A DNA stretch of 27,561 nucleotides, taken from the NCBI GenBank assembly GCA_002315255.1, contig DCGM01000079.1, forward strand, positions 2,133-29,693, in the 5' to 3' direction. The notes under the pieces were generated by a model. That model did no database searches and was not told the origin of the DNA. It saw nothing but the letters and a program-made list of their open reading frames with translations. Source of the DNA: Lachnospiraceae bacterium UBA1778 (GTDB lineage Bacteria; Bacillota; Clostridia; Lachnospirales; Lachnospiraceae). A program made the position numbers and the translations under genes. Shown here piece by piece: positions 8,038-15,924 of the stretch (position 1 is the stretch's first letter; every line of letters begins with the position of its first letter).

Positions 8038-8120
8038 ATTTGATTCAGCATCCTGCTTAGGTTCTGATGAATGTTTTTATCAAATAATAAATTGGTTTTC
8101 AGGAAGAAGGCGGCTTATTT

Positions 8121-8984
8121 ATGTCAAGACCCAAATACCCCGAGATTTTAAAAGATTATCGCAGGATTTTAACGGTACAGGACATTTCGTGTGTCGGACA
8201 GTGCTCCCTTACGGTAGCGCTTCCGATTTTATCAGCGTGCGGGCTTGAAACCTGCATTCTGCCGTCAGCGGTGTTATCGACCCATACGGCGGGCTTCACG
8301 GGCTATACGTTCCGCGATCTCTCGGAAGATATTCCGAAGATTGAAGAGCATTGGTGCCGCGAAGGGATTAAGTTTGATGCGGTTTATACCGGCTATCTCG
8401 GCTCCACCGGGCAGATTGATATGGTAAAATCGATCATCCATTCCTGCATGAAAGAGGGCGGCGTCGCGATTATCGACCCCGCGATGGCGGACAATGGAAA
8501 GCTCTACCCGGCATTTGACCTCGCCTATGTCGAAGCAATGCGTTCGCTTGTCGCGGAAGCGGACATCCTTCTGCCGAATCTGACGGAAGCCTGCTTTTTA
8601 GTGGACGAACCGACTCCTGAAACGTATTCGGAAGAGGATATCGACCGGATCCTGGAAAAATTAGCCGCTCTGGGCGCGAAAAAGACGGTTTTAACGGGCA
8701 TCAGCTATCGCAAGGGTAAAACGGGCGTCGTGATCTATGACGACGGAAAAACGGATTATTACGAGCATAAGAAGATTGCGAACGGCTGCCACGGCACGGG
8801 CGACGTCTATGCCGCTGCGTTTACCGGCTGCTTTATGCGCGGCATGAGCCTCTATAACTCGGCGATGGTCGCGGCTGATTATGTAGTGAAGTGCATTGAA
8901 TATACGCAGCGTGACCCCTCGCATTTCTACGGGGTCAAGTTTGAACCGCTGCTTCCGGCGCTGATGTCGGAGCTTGAGCCTTAA
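8121..8984 (+). CDS. Pyridoxamine/pyridoxal kinase-like protein (PfkB/ThiD fold)
   Basis: The 287-residue protein matches the PdxK/PdxY group of ribokinase-fold vitamin B6 kinases, which phosphorylate pyridoxal or pyridoxamine for the PLP salvage pathway in the cytosol. The N-terminal ILTVQDISCVGQCS block and PSAVLSTHT are typical of the substrate pocket; GYLGS and IIDPAMADNGKLY follow, and NLTEACFL precedes the C-terminal anion hole and base CHGTGDVY with Asp228 as catalytic residue. Length is normal. The start ATG follows AGGAAGAAGGCGG at a rather long distance. The gene begins a run with tcdA and ispF. Hydroxymethylpyrimidine kinase is the main alternative, but the CHGTGDVYAAAF block favours pyridoxamine kinase. 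Confidence 0.85.
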   Translation: MSRPKYPEILKDYRRILTVQDISCVGQCSLTVALPILSACGLETCILPSAVLSTHTAGFTGYTFRDLSEDIPKIEEHWCREGIKFDAVYTGYLGSTGQIDMVKSIIHSCMKEGGVAIIDPAMADNGKLYPAFDLAYVEAMRSLVAEADILLPNLTEACFLVDEPTPETYSEEDIDRILEKLAALGAKKTVLTGISYRKGKTGVVIYDDGKTDYYEHKKIANGCHGTGDVYAAAFTGCFMRGMSLYNSAMVAADYVVKCIEYTQRDPSHFYGVKFEPLLPALMSELEP

Positions 8985-9003
8985 CGGAGGATGTTACGCC
9001 GAG

Positions 9004-9696
9004 ATGAAAGAACAGTTTCAGCGGGAAGCGCTTCTCTTTTCGGAAGAGGGCGTTCAAAAACTGAATAAGAGCCATGTGGCGGTTTTCGGACTCGGCGGTG
9101 TCGGCGGCGCGCTTACTGAAGCGCTGGCGCGGGCCGGTGTCGGAGAACTGACGGTGATCGACAGCGACGAAGTCGACGAAACGAATATCAACCGGCAGAT
9201 CATTGCGACGCACGAAACGGTCGGACGGCCGAAGACAGAAGTGATGGCGGAGCGGATCCGGACGCTGTTTCCGGAATGCGCCGTGCATGAGAAGAAGCTC
9301 TTTTTCCTGCCGGAGAATGCGCATGAAATCGATTTTCCGTCCTTCGATTATGTGGCCGATGCGGTCGATACCGTGAGCGCGAAGCTTTCAGTGATCGAAG
9401 AGGCGAAGAAATACGGAATTCCCGTCATTTCCGCGATGGGCGCAGGAAATAAGCTCGACCCGACATTATTTACCGTTTCGGATATTTCGAAAACGACGGT
9501 CTGCCCGCTGGCGAAGGTGATGCGGCGGGAACTGAAGGCGCGTGGGATTTCGGACGTGAAATGCGTTTATTCGACAGAAGAACCGAAATTTGCCGGTGAA
9601 ACGGTCGGCTCTGTGTCTTTTGTCCCGCCGGTGATGGGAATGATTATGGCGGGCGAAATCATAAAAGACCTGATCAATAAAGGAGAAAAAGAATGA
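9004..9696 (+). CDS. tcdA: tRNA threonylcarbamoyladenosine dehydratase
   Basis: The 230-residue protein is an E1-like ThiF/MoeB superfamily member. The nucleotide-binding GLGGVGG lies at residues 29-35, followed by the strand VIDSDEVDETNINRQ with the ATP-contacting Asp and Arg, and the block DAVDTVSAK. It has no C-terminal rhodanese or ubiquitin-like domain, and the length and SAMGAGNKLDPT block match TcdA (CsdL), which turns t6A at tRNA position 37 into its cyclic form using ATP. I chose the ATG at 9004; a TTG at 8974 inside the previous gene has no ribosome binding site. The nearest GGAGG (8986-8990) is 13 bases away, so initiation may be weak. The last four bases overlap the start of ispF. 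Confidence 0.9.
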   Translation: MKEQFQREALLFSEEGVQKLNKSHVAVFGLGGVGGALTEALARAGVGELTVIDSDEVDETNINRQIIATHETVGRPKTEVMAERIRTLFPECAVHEKKLFFLPENAHEIDFPSFDYVADAVDTVSAKLSVIEEAKKYGIPVISAMGAGNKLDPTLFTVSDISKTTVCPLAKVMRRELKARGISDVKCVYSTEEPKFAGETVGSVSFVPPVMGMIMAGEIIKDLINKGEKE

Positions 9697-10172
9697 TGCG
9701 GATCGGAACAGGATATGACGTCCATCGGCTGGTGGAGGGGAGGAAGCTCATCCTCGGCGGTGTCACCGTCCCTTATGAAAAAGGGCTTTTAGGCCATTCA
9801 GACGCGGATGTCCTGCTGCATGCGCTGATGGATGCGCTTTTAGGCGCCGCAGCGCTTGGCGATATCGGAAAGCATTTTCCGGACAATGACCCGCAGTACG
9901 AGGGCTGTTCGAGCTTAAACCTCCTCTGTCAGGTGGCAGAGCTTCTCAAAACGCACGGCTGCCGCGTCGGAAATGTCGACTGTACCGTCATCTGTCAAAA
10001 GCCGAGGCTTGCTCCGTTTATCCGGGAAATGCGCGAAAATATCGCGAAGGGATTAGGCATTGGACTGGAAGACGTCAGCGTGAAAGCGACGACGGAGGAA
10101 GGACTCGGCTTTACAGGGAGCGGCGAGGGGATTGCCGCACAGGCGGTCTGCCTGATCGAAAAGACCGAATAG
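9693..10172 (+). CDS. ispF: 2-C-methyl-D-erythritol 2,4-cyclodiphosphate synthase
   Basis: The 159-residue protein has the length and motifs of IspF, the trimeric enzyme of the MEP isoprenoid pathway that cyclises CDP-methylerythritol 2-phosphate with release of CMP. Metal ligands are Asp9, His11 (GYDVHRL) and His43 (DVLLHALMDALLG). HSDADV at 35-40, DIGKHFPD and the C-terminal KATTEEGLGFTGSGEG loop that binds the cytidine are all intact. It overlaps tcdA by ATGA with AAAGGAG just upstream. No ispD is fused or adjacent. The bases around its stop (GATCGAAAAGACCGAA) resemble the 14-nt repeat unit that begins 25 bases later. Confidence 0.95.
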   Translation: MMRIGTGYDVHRLVEGRKLILGGVTVPYEKGLLGHSDADVLLHALMDALLGAAALGDIGKHFPDNDPQYEGCSSLNLLCQVAELLKTHGCRVGNVDCTVICQKPRLAPFIREMRENIAKGLGIGLEDVSVKATTEEGLGFTGSGEGIAAQAVCLIEKTE

Positions 10173-10196
10173 GCAGGCGGAAGAATCAGTTTTTAA

Positions 10197-10266
10197 AACA
10201 GATCGAAAGAAACCGATCGAGAGAAACAGATCGAGAGAAACAGATTAAAAGAAACAGATCGAAAGA
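10197..10266 (+). repeat. Five copies of a 14-nt tandem repeat upstream of cysS
   Basis: Consensus AACAGATCGAAAGA, perfectly abutting units at 10197, 10211, 10225, 10239 and 10253. Copies 1 and 5 are identical; the others differ at one to three bases. The array is purine-rich, ends five bases before the GGAGGAG ribosome binding site of cysS, and is not a multiple of three in period. It contains no spacers and so is not a CRISPR. No T-box motif is seen in this leader. Confidence 0.9.
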
Positions 10267-10282
10267 AAGTGGAGGAGATCCG

Positions 10283-11704
10283 ATGAAGTTATATAATACC
10301 TTAACGAAGAAAGTAGAAGAGTTTAAAGAAAATGTGCCGGGTAAGGTTTCGATGTACACCTGCGGCCCGACCGTCTATCATTTTGCGCATATCGGCAATC
10401 TGCGCTCGTACATTGAAGAGGACGTCCTCGAAAAGACGCTCCGCTATGCGGGCTATGACGTGAAGCGCGTTATGAACATTACCGACGTCGGCCATCTGTC
10501 AAGCGATGCGGATACCGGCGAAGATAAGATGCTCGCCGGCGCGAAGCGCGAGCATAAGACGGTCATGGAAATCGCAGATTTCTATACGAAGGCGTTCTTC
10601 AGCGATATGGAGAAGCTGAACATTAAGATGCCGGATGTAGTTGAACCCGCGACGCATTGCATCGACGAGTTCATCCATATGATAGAAATACTGCTGGAAA
10701 AAGGCTATGCCTACCGGTCCGGCGAGAATATCTATTTCGATACGTCGAAGCTTCCCGAGTATTATGTTTTCGGCAATCAGAGCGAAGAAGAGCTGATGGT
10801 CGGCGTCCGCGATGACGTTACGGAAGACACGAACAAGCGGAACAAGAACGACTTTGTCCTCTGGTTTACAAAGTCGAAGTTTGAGGACCAGGCGTTAAAG
10901 TGGGATTCTCCGTGGGGAGTCGGCTATCCGGGCTGGCATATCGAGTGCTCGTGCATTTCGATGAAGCATCTCGGGGAGCAGCTCGACATCCATTGCGGCG
11001 GCGTCGACAATATCTTCCCGCATCATACGAACGAAATCGCGCAGTCGGAATCGTATCTCGGACATAAATGGTGCAATTACTGGTTCCATGTCCATCATCT
11101 GAACGACCGCGCAGGAAAGATGTCGAAATCGAAGGGAAACATTCTTACCGTCACCGTCCTTCAGGAAAAGGGCTATGATCCGCTGGCTTATCGTTTCTTC
11201 TGCCTGCAGTCGCATTACCGGAAGCCGCTCGAGTTCTCGTTTGACGCGCTCGATAATGCAGCTGCCGCTTATACGAAGCTCTTAAAGCGGACGCTTTCGA
11301 TCGTGAAGCAGGCCGGCAATGACCCGATAAATCAGGAAGTTTTCGACACATATAAAGCAAAATTCCTGGATGCTGTCAGCAATGACGTGAACACCTCCTC
11401 CGCATTGACCGTCGTTTATGACGTGTTAAAGGCGGATATCGATAATGCAACGAAAGCGGCATTGATCCGCTCGTTCGACGAAGTCCTGTCATTAAATCTC
11501 GCAGCTGAGACGGAAGAAAAGGCTGTGGAAGAGAACGGCGAGAAGGACGAGCTCACGCTTTATGTCGAAGAGATGATTGCGAAGCGCGTCGCTGCGAAGA
11601 AAGAAAAGAACTTTGCAGAAGCGGACCGGATCCGGAACGAGCTTTTAGAGAAGGGAATCGTCTTAAAGGATACGCGCGAAGGCACCTTATGGGAGAAGGC
11701 ATGA
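10283..11704 (+). CDS. cysS: Cysteine--tRNA ligase
   Basis: A full-length (473-residue) class I aminoacyl-tRNA synthetase. The zinc-binding Cys27 in MYTCGPTVY and the HIGN signature at residues 36-39 are present. The remaining zinc ligands are visible in HIECSCIS and HHTNEIAQSE, and the KMSKS loop lies at 279-283. The C-terminal anticodon-binding helical domain ends in the family block ADRIRNELLEKGIVLKDT. It charges tRNA-Cys in the cytosol. GGAGGAG stands directly before the ATG, right after the 14-nt repeat array. The last codons fall inside a 27-nt duplication, and its TGA overlaps one of the candidate mrnC starts. In Bacillota cysS is commonly followed by mrnC and rlmB, as here. Confidence 0.97.
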   Translation: MKLYNTLTKKVEEFKENVPGKVSMYTCGPTVYHFAHIGNLRSYIEEDVLEKTLRYAGYDVKRVMNITDVGHLSSDADTGEDKMLAGAKREHKTVMEIADFYTKAFFSDMEKLNIKMPDVVEPATHCIDEFIHMIEILLEKGYAYRSGENIYFDTSKLPEYYVFGNQSEEELMVGVRDDVTEDTNKRNKNDFVLWFTKSKFEDQALKWDSPWGVGYPGWHIECSCISMKHLGEQLDIHCGGVDNIFPHHTNEIAQSESYLGHKWCNYWFHVHHLNDRAGKMSKSKGNILTVTVLQEKGYDPLAYRFFCLQSHYRKPLEFSFDALDNAAAAYTKLLKRTLSIVKQAGNDPINQEVFDTYKAKFLDAVSNDVNTSSALTVVYDVLKADIDNATKAALIRSFDEVLSLNLAAETEEKAVEENGEKDELTLYVEEMIAKRVAAKKEKNFAEADRIRNELLEKGIVLKDTREGTLWEKA

Positions 11705-11737
11705 CGGAAAACCTTATAGGAGAAGGCATGACGGAAG
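11684..11737 (+). repeat. 27-nt direct duplication across the cysS-mrnC junction
   Basis: Units 11684-11710 and 11711-11737 agree at 25 of 27 positions. Each unit holds GGAGAAGGC followed by ATGACGGAA, that is, a ribosome binding site and a start codon. The first copy also carries the cysS stop (ATGA overlap). As 27 is a multiple of three, both ATGs (11701 and 11728) are in the mrnC frame. Confidence 0.9.
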
Positions 11738-12162
11738 AGAATCTTACAGCCGTTTTAAAGGAGACGTTTTCGCTGAAACCGGTGGACGCGTCGCAATATT
11801 CGCCGCTCGCGCTCGCCTATATGGGCGATAACGTGTATGAGCTTGTGAACCGGACGCTCGCGCTCTATCGGGCGAACCGTTCCTCGGAAAAGCTCCATGC
11901 GGAATGCTCACGCCGCGCGAAAGCAGGTACGCAGGCCGCTTTGGCTGTGCTTCTGGAACCGGATTTTACGGAGGAAGAACTCGCCGTTTACCGCCGCGGT
12001 CGCAATGCAGCCGTCAATACGAAAGCGAAAAACGCGTCGATGGCGGAATACCATGAAGCGACCGGTCTGGAGGCCTTGATCGGGTATCTGTATCTTAAGG
12101 GCAGTTTCAGCCGGATCGCGGAACTTCTTAAAAAAGGATTCACTGCGCTTGATCTTTTATAA
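11701..12162 (+). CDS. mrnC: Mini-ribonuclease III
   Basis: This RNase III-type catalytic domain without a double-stranded RNA-binding domain is Mini-III, which trims the ends of 23S rRNA precursors in Bacillota. The signature SPLALAYMGDNVYE holds the catalytic Asp43; RRGRNA and AEYHEATGLEALIGYLYL follow, with the second acidic cluster in the latter. The start is ambiguous: ATG 11701 overlaps the cysS stop as ATGA, while ATG 11728 lies in the second copy of a 27-nt duplication with an equally good GGAGAAGG. Starting at 11701 gives 153 residues with nine duplicated N-terminal residues (MTENLIGEG); starting at 11728 gives 144, closer to family length. Either or both may be used. Confidence 0.9.
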   Translation: MTENLIGEGMTEENLTAVLKETFSLKPVDASQYSPLALAYMGDNVYELVNRTLALYRANRSSEKLHAECSRRAKAGTQAALAVLLEPDFTEEELAVYRRGRNAAVNTKAKNASMAEYHEATGLEALIGYLYLKGSFSRIAELLKKGFTALDLL

Positions 12163-12196
12163 GACGGGCGAAGCGGAAAGAGAATGAGGAAAATCA

Positions 12197-13165
12197 ATGA
12201 ATAACGGAAATTTTGGCGGAGGCCGTAAAGCCGGCTTCGGAAGCGGAAAACCGGCTGGAAACAGCCGTTCCTTCAGCGGCGGGAAGCGTTACGGCGCAGG
12301 CGCAGGAAAAGGGAAAGGAATCGGCGACCGGAATATTAACGGCATCGGAAAAGGAAACAAAAGCGGACAGCCGTATAAGCCGATTAAAAAGAGCGAAGTA
12401 ACGCCGGAAAGCAATGAACGCAATGAAGAAGACGACCTTCTGATTGAAGGCCGTAACAGCGTTTTAGAAGCGCTCCGCGCCGGACAGCCGGCAGACCGTC
12501 TTCATATCCTGGAGGGGATTACCGACCCGCTGATTGCCGCCATTGTGGAAGAAGCGAAGAAGCAGAATATCTATATCCGCTTTGAAAAGAAAGAAAAGAT
12601 GGATGCGCTTTCCCGCACCGGACACGCGCAGGGAGTCATTTTAAAGATTGCGGCGTATCCGTATTATGAGGTTGAGGATCTTTTAGCCGATGCGGAAGCG
12701 AAAGGCGAAAAGCCGTTCCTTATTTTATTGGACGGGATCGAGGATCCGCATAATTTAGGCGCTATTATCCGAACCGCCCATCAGGCAGGCGCACATGGCG
12801 TCATCATCCGCGAAAACCGCGCGGTCGGGCTGACGGCGATCGTCGCGAAGACTTCGGCCGGCGCATTGAATTATATTAAAGTCGCCCGCGTAAAAAATAT
12901 CGCGAAGACGATCGACGACCTGAAAGAAAAAGGAATGTGGTTCGCCTGCGCTGATATGGACGGCACGATGATGTATGACTGCGACTTGACCGGCGCGCTC
13001 GGCATCATCGTCGGCAATGAAGGCGACGGCGTTTCGCGCCTCGTCAAAGAGAAGTGCGATTTTGTCGCGACCGTGCCGATGAAAGGGCAGATCGACTCAC
13101 TGAATGCCTCTGTCGCGGCAGGCGTTCTGATGTATGAAGCGGTCCGCCAGCGTCTGGGAAAATAA
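12197..13165 (+). CDS. rlmB: 23S rRNA (guanosine-2'-O-)-methyltransferase RlmB-type (SpoU/TrmH family)
   Basis: The C-terminal domain (about residues 175-320) is a SpoU-class trefoil-knot methyltransferase with all three motifs: LDGIEDPHNLGAIIRTA, IIVGNEGDGVSRLV, and VPMKGQIDSLNASVAAGVLMYE, plus the KTSAGA block. Residues about 82-155 form the L30e-like substrate-binding domain beginning LIEGRNSVLEALRAG. RlmB methylates the ribose of G2251 of 23S rRNA in E. coli; Bacillota members of this type are usually given the same role. The first roughly 78 residues are unusual: glycine-, lysine- and arginine-rich with repeated GKG and GFG steps, likely disordered and RNA-binding. The start is supported by GAGGAAAATCA before the ATG. 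It closes the cysS-mrnC-rlmB run. Confidence 0.93.
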   Translation: MNNGNFGGGRKAGFGSGKPAGNSRSFSGGKRYGAGAGKGKGIGDRNINGIGKGNKSGQPYKPIKKSEVTPESNERNEEDDLLIEGRNSVLEALRAGQPADRLHILEGITDPLIAAIVEEAKKQNIYIRFEKKEKMDALSRTGHAQGVILKIAAYPYYEVEDLLADAEAKGEKPFLILLDGIEDPHNLGAIIRTAHQAGAHGVIIRENRAVGLTAIVAKTSAGALNYIKVARVKNIAKTIDDLKEKGMWFACADMDGTMMYDCDLTGALGIIVGNEGDGVSRLVKEKCDFVATVPMKGQIDSLNASVAAGVLMYEAVRQRLGK

Positions 13166-13206
13166 AGGGCTTTCGGGAGATTTCACTTATTCCGCTTTTT
13201 TTAGTA

Positions 13207-13235
13207 TTGACAAAAGCGTTGAAGTTCGATAACCT
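13207..13235 (+). promoter_or_regulatory. Candidate promoter for the pgsA-topA pair
   Basis: A perfect TTGACA at 13207-13212 is followed 17 bases later by TAACCT (13230-13235), a weak -10. Transcription would begin near 13242, leaving a leader of under 20 bases before the ATG at 13259. Confidence 0.4.
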
Positions 13236-13258
13236 ATCACACCGAGAGGGTATAGCTC

Positions 13259-13861
13259 ATGAAAAATACTGAAAAAGACAATTCCATGAAGGAAATTTTC
13301 ACGATTCCGAACATCCTTACCACGGTCCGGATATCGATGATTCCGTTCATCATGTATTTCTATCTGGGACTTAATAACCGGATTCTGACAGCTGTTTTTC
13401 TCGTGCTGTCATTCCTGACCGATGTCGCGGACGGCTATATTGCGCGTCATTATAATCAGGTCAGCGCGCTCGGAAAAGCATTGGATCCGTTCGCGGACAA
13501 GCTGACGCAGGGCGCCTTTATGCTCTGTCTCATGGCGAAGTTTCCGCCGATGCTTTATATGCTGATTCTGATTATCGTGAAGGAGGTCTCCAGCTGCGCG
13601 TTAGGTGTTATCATCGCGCGGAAGTCAGGCGTCCTGAAGGGCGCGGATTGGCATGGAAAGCTGACCACCGGTGTTATGCTTCTCGTCTTTTTCGTCCATT
13701 TCATCTGGGAGGAAATCCCGGAAAACGTTTCAAATATTATGATTCTGGTCTCCTGCATCTTGATGGTGATCTCCTTTATCCTTTATCTGTTCCGCTATGC
13801 GCGGACGATAAAAGAGATCAAGCAGGGACAGAAGCGGCCGGAGGAAATGAATGCCGAATAA
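13259..13861 (+). CDS. CDP-alcohol phosphatidyltransferase, probably phosphatidylglycerophosphate synthase
   Basis: The 200-residue membrane protein carries the complete CDP-alcohol phosphatidyltransferase signature: Asp55, Asp58-Gly59, Ala62-Arg63, Gly72, Asp76 and Asp80. Several hydrophobic segments are visible (about 27-53, 95-120, 135-155 and 160-180). The family joins a CDP-diacylglycerol to an alcohol in the cytoplasmic membrane; the start FTIPNILTTVRI is typical of PgsA, which makes phosphatidylglycerophosphate. Cardiolipin synthases of the same fold are a real alternative, so I leave the symbol empty. The ATG at 13259 follows GAGAGGG; an in-frame ATG at 13286 has no ribosome binding site. 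The last 11 bases overlap topA. Confidence 0.85.
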   Translation: MKNTEKDNSMKEIFTIPNILTTVRISMIPFIMYFYLGLNNRILTAVFLVLSFLTDVADGYIARHYNQVSALGKALDPFADKLTQGAFMLCLMAKFPPMLYMLILIIVKEVSSCALGVIIARKSGVLKGADWHGKLTTGVMLLVFFVHFIWEEIPENVSNIMILVSCILMVISFILYLFRYARTIKEIKQGQKRPEEMNAE

Positions 13862-15812
13862 ACTGATTATCGTTGAGTCCCCGACAAAGGTCCACACCAT
13901 ACAGAAGTTTTTAGGAAGCGGTTATGAAGTGATCGCTTCTCAGGGCCATATCCGCGATCTGCCGAAGAGTAAGATCGGTGTCGATATTGAGCACGACTTT
14001 GAACCGCAGTATATCACGATCCGCGGCAAAGGCGATCTGATGGCTGAACTGAAGAAGGCGATTAAAAAAGCAGACATCATCTATCTCGCAACCGACCCAG
14101 ACCGTGAGGGAGAAGCGATTTCCTGGCATCTCTGCCAGGCATTGAAAATGGACGGAAAGACGGTTTACCGGATTACGTTCAATGAAATCACGAAAGAAGC
14201 TGTAAAAACGGCCTTAAAGAATCCGAAAGAGCTCGACATGAACCTCGTCAATGCGCAGCAGGCGCGCCGCGTATTAGACAGGGTTGTCGGCTATGAGATT
14301 TCGCCGCTCCTTTGGAAAAAAGTACGCGGAAAGCTCTCGGCCGGCCGCGTTCAGTCTGCAGTCCTGTCGCTTGTGGCAGACCGCGAAAACGAAATCAATG
14401 CCTTCATTCCGGAAGAGTATTGGAGCCTTCAGGCGTCGCTTTCAAAGAACGGTTCTCCGGTTCTTACGGCTGATTTTTACGGAAAAGTCGGAAAGAAGAT
14501 CACGCTTTCGAATGAAGCGGAGACGCTTGAAGTCGAGAATGCTGTAAAGAACGGCGCATTTACCGTCGCTGAAGTGAAACAGTCCGAACGCACGAAAATG
14601 CCGCCGCTCCCGTTTACGACCTCCACATTACAGCAGGAGGCGTCGAACCGCTTAAACTTATCGACCTCAAAAACGATGCGCCTCGCGCAGTCGCTCTATG
14701 AAGGCGTGAAGGTGACCGGTCATGGAACCGTCGGTCTGATCACGTATCTCCGTACCGATTCCACCCGTGTCGCGGAAGAAGCGGATAAAGCCTGCAAAGC
14801 CTTTATTTCATCAGCATATGGCGCAGAGCTTGTCGGAAGCGGAACCGTCAAAAATTCCGGCTCGGCACAGGACGCGCACGAAGCGATCCGCCCCGCCAAT
14901 GTGAATATTACCCCGGAAGACGTGAAGAACGATCTCCAGCGCGACGAGTACCGGCTCTATCAGCTGATCTGGAAGCGCTTCGTTTCTTCCCGTATGAAGC
15001 CGGCGGTGTTTGATACGGCTGCCGCACGTTTTGAGTGCGGAGGCTGCCAGTTTACGGCCAGCTGCTCGAAGCTTGCATTCCAGGGCTACATGCAGGTTTA
15101 TGGCAATGAAGAAGAGAAGAATTCCGGTGAAACCGGCATCCTCAAGCTTTCCGAAGGCGACACGCTGAAGCTTGACCGGTGCGCGAAGGAACAGCATTTT
15201 ACGAAGCCTTCTCCGCATTACACGGAAGCAACGCTCGTCCGCGCGATGGAAGAGCTTGGGCTCGGACGTCCGTCCACCTATGCGCCGACGATCACGAATA
15301 TCTTAGGCCGCCATTACATTGCGAAAGAGGGACGGAACCTCTTTATGACAGAGCTTGGAGAAGCGGTCAACGCGCTCCTTTCGAAGTCCTTCCCCGATAT
15401 CGTCGATACCGGCTTTACCGCCGGCATGGAGAAAGCGCTCGATGAAGTCGCTGAGGGGCAGAAGAATTGGCATGAAGTGATGCGCGATTTCTATCCGGCC
15501 TTCCACGAAGAAGTGAAGAAGGGCGAAAAGGAACTCGAACGCGTAAAAGTCGCGGATGAAGTCTCCAATGAGCCCTGCGAACTCTGCGGACGGATGATGG
15601 TCATCAAATACGGTCCGCACGGGCGGTTCTTAGCTTGCCCGGGATTCCCGGAGTGCCGGAATACGAAGCCGCTTTTAGAAAAGGCGGGAGTCGCATGTCC
15701 GAAGTGCGGAAAAGAGCTCGTCATCCGCAGAACCCGGAAGGGCCGCAAGTTCTATGCGTGCAGCGCTTCCCCTGAATGTGACTTTATGTCATGGGCGAAA
15801 CCGAAGGCGTGA
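13851..15812 (+). CDS. topA: DNA topoisomerase I (type IA)
   Basis: The 653-residue protein relaxes negative supercoils. An N-terminal Toprim domain has KLIIVESPTK with Glu9 and the acidic ATDPDREGEAISWH block near residue 82. The active-site tyrosine is Tyr299 in LITYLRTDSTR. LGLGRPSTYAPTI marks the later part of the core. Two C-terminal zinc ribbons are seen from about residues 576 (CELCGR, CPGFPEC) and 616 (CPKCGK, CSASPEC); each has four cysteines. The length is slightly below that of Bacillus TopA. The start lies inside the end of the phosphatidyltransferase gene, after GGAGG, so translation is coupled. A strong terminator follows at 15884. Confidence 0.97.
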   Translation: MPNKLIIVESPTKVHTIQKFLGSGYEVIASQGHIRDLPKSKIGVDIEHDFEPQYITIRGKGDLMAELKKAIKKADIIYLATDPDREGEAISWHLCQALKMDGKTVYRITFNEITKEAVKTALKNPKELDMNLVNAQQARRVLDRVVGYEISPLLWKKVRGKLSAGRVQSAVLSLVADRENEINAFIPEEYWSLQASLSKNGSPVLTADFYGKVGKKITLSNEAETLEVENAVKNGAFTVAEVKQSERTKMPPLPFTTSTLQQEASNRLNLSTSKTMRLAQSLYEGVKVTGHGTVGLITYLRTDSTRVAEEADKACKAFISSAYGAELVGSGTVKNSGSAQDAHEAIRPANVNITPEDVKNDLQRDEYRLYQLIWKRFVSSRMKPAVFDTAAARFECGGCQFTASCSKLAFQGYMQVYGNEEEKNSGETGILKLSEGDTLKLDRCAKEQHFTKPSPHYTEATLVRAMEELGLGRPSTYAPTITNILGRHYIAKEGRNLFMTELGEAVNALLSKSFPDIVDTGFTAGMEKALDEVAEGQKNWHEVMRDFYPAFHEEVKKGEKELERVKVADEVSNEPCELCGRMMVIKYGPHGRFLACPGFPECRNTKPLLEKAGVACPKCGKELVIRRTRKGRKFYACSASPECDFMSWAKPKA

Positions 15813-15883
15813 GCAGACGGGAGCTTGAAAGACTGAAAACGTAAGTTAACGAAAGATTAAGGATACAAAAACATAAGAAATAC

Positions 15884-15924
15884 GGCAGGTGTCAAGAAAA
15901 AATGCTTGACACCTGCCTCTTTTT
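15884..15924 (+). terminator. Strong intrinsic terminator after topA
   Basis: Perfect 13-base arms, GGCAGGTGTCAAG (15884-15896) and CTTGACACCTGCC (15905-15917), flank an AAAAAATG loop and are followed by TCTTTTT. The 3' arm contains the -35 hexamer of the next promoter. Confidence 0.92.

Noticed and set aside
8974..9003. TTG start for tcdA inside the pyridoxamine kinase-like gene
   Set aside because: No upstream ribosome binding site, and TcdA proteins begin close to the EQFQREALLF block.
10197..10266. CRISPR array
   Set aside because: Units are 14 bases with no spacers and no cas genes nearby; it is a simple tandem repeat.
10173..10282. T-box riboswitch before cysS
   Set aside because: Cysteinyl-tRNA synthetase genes in Bacillota often have one, but the leader is only about 110 bases, mostly 14-nt repeats, and lacks the conserved T-box AGGGTGGNACCGCG block and a terminator.
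12213..12401. Second + strand frame overlapping the start of rlmB
   Set aside because: A shadow created by the glycine- and lysine-rich repeats of rlmB; no ribosome binding site of its own.
13155..13203. Terminator after rlmB
   Set aside because: GGAA-TAA and TTATTCC can pair only with a bulge across a long loop before CGCTTTTTTTAG; the stem is too weak to call.
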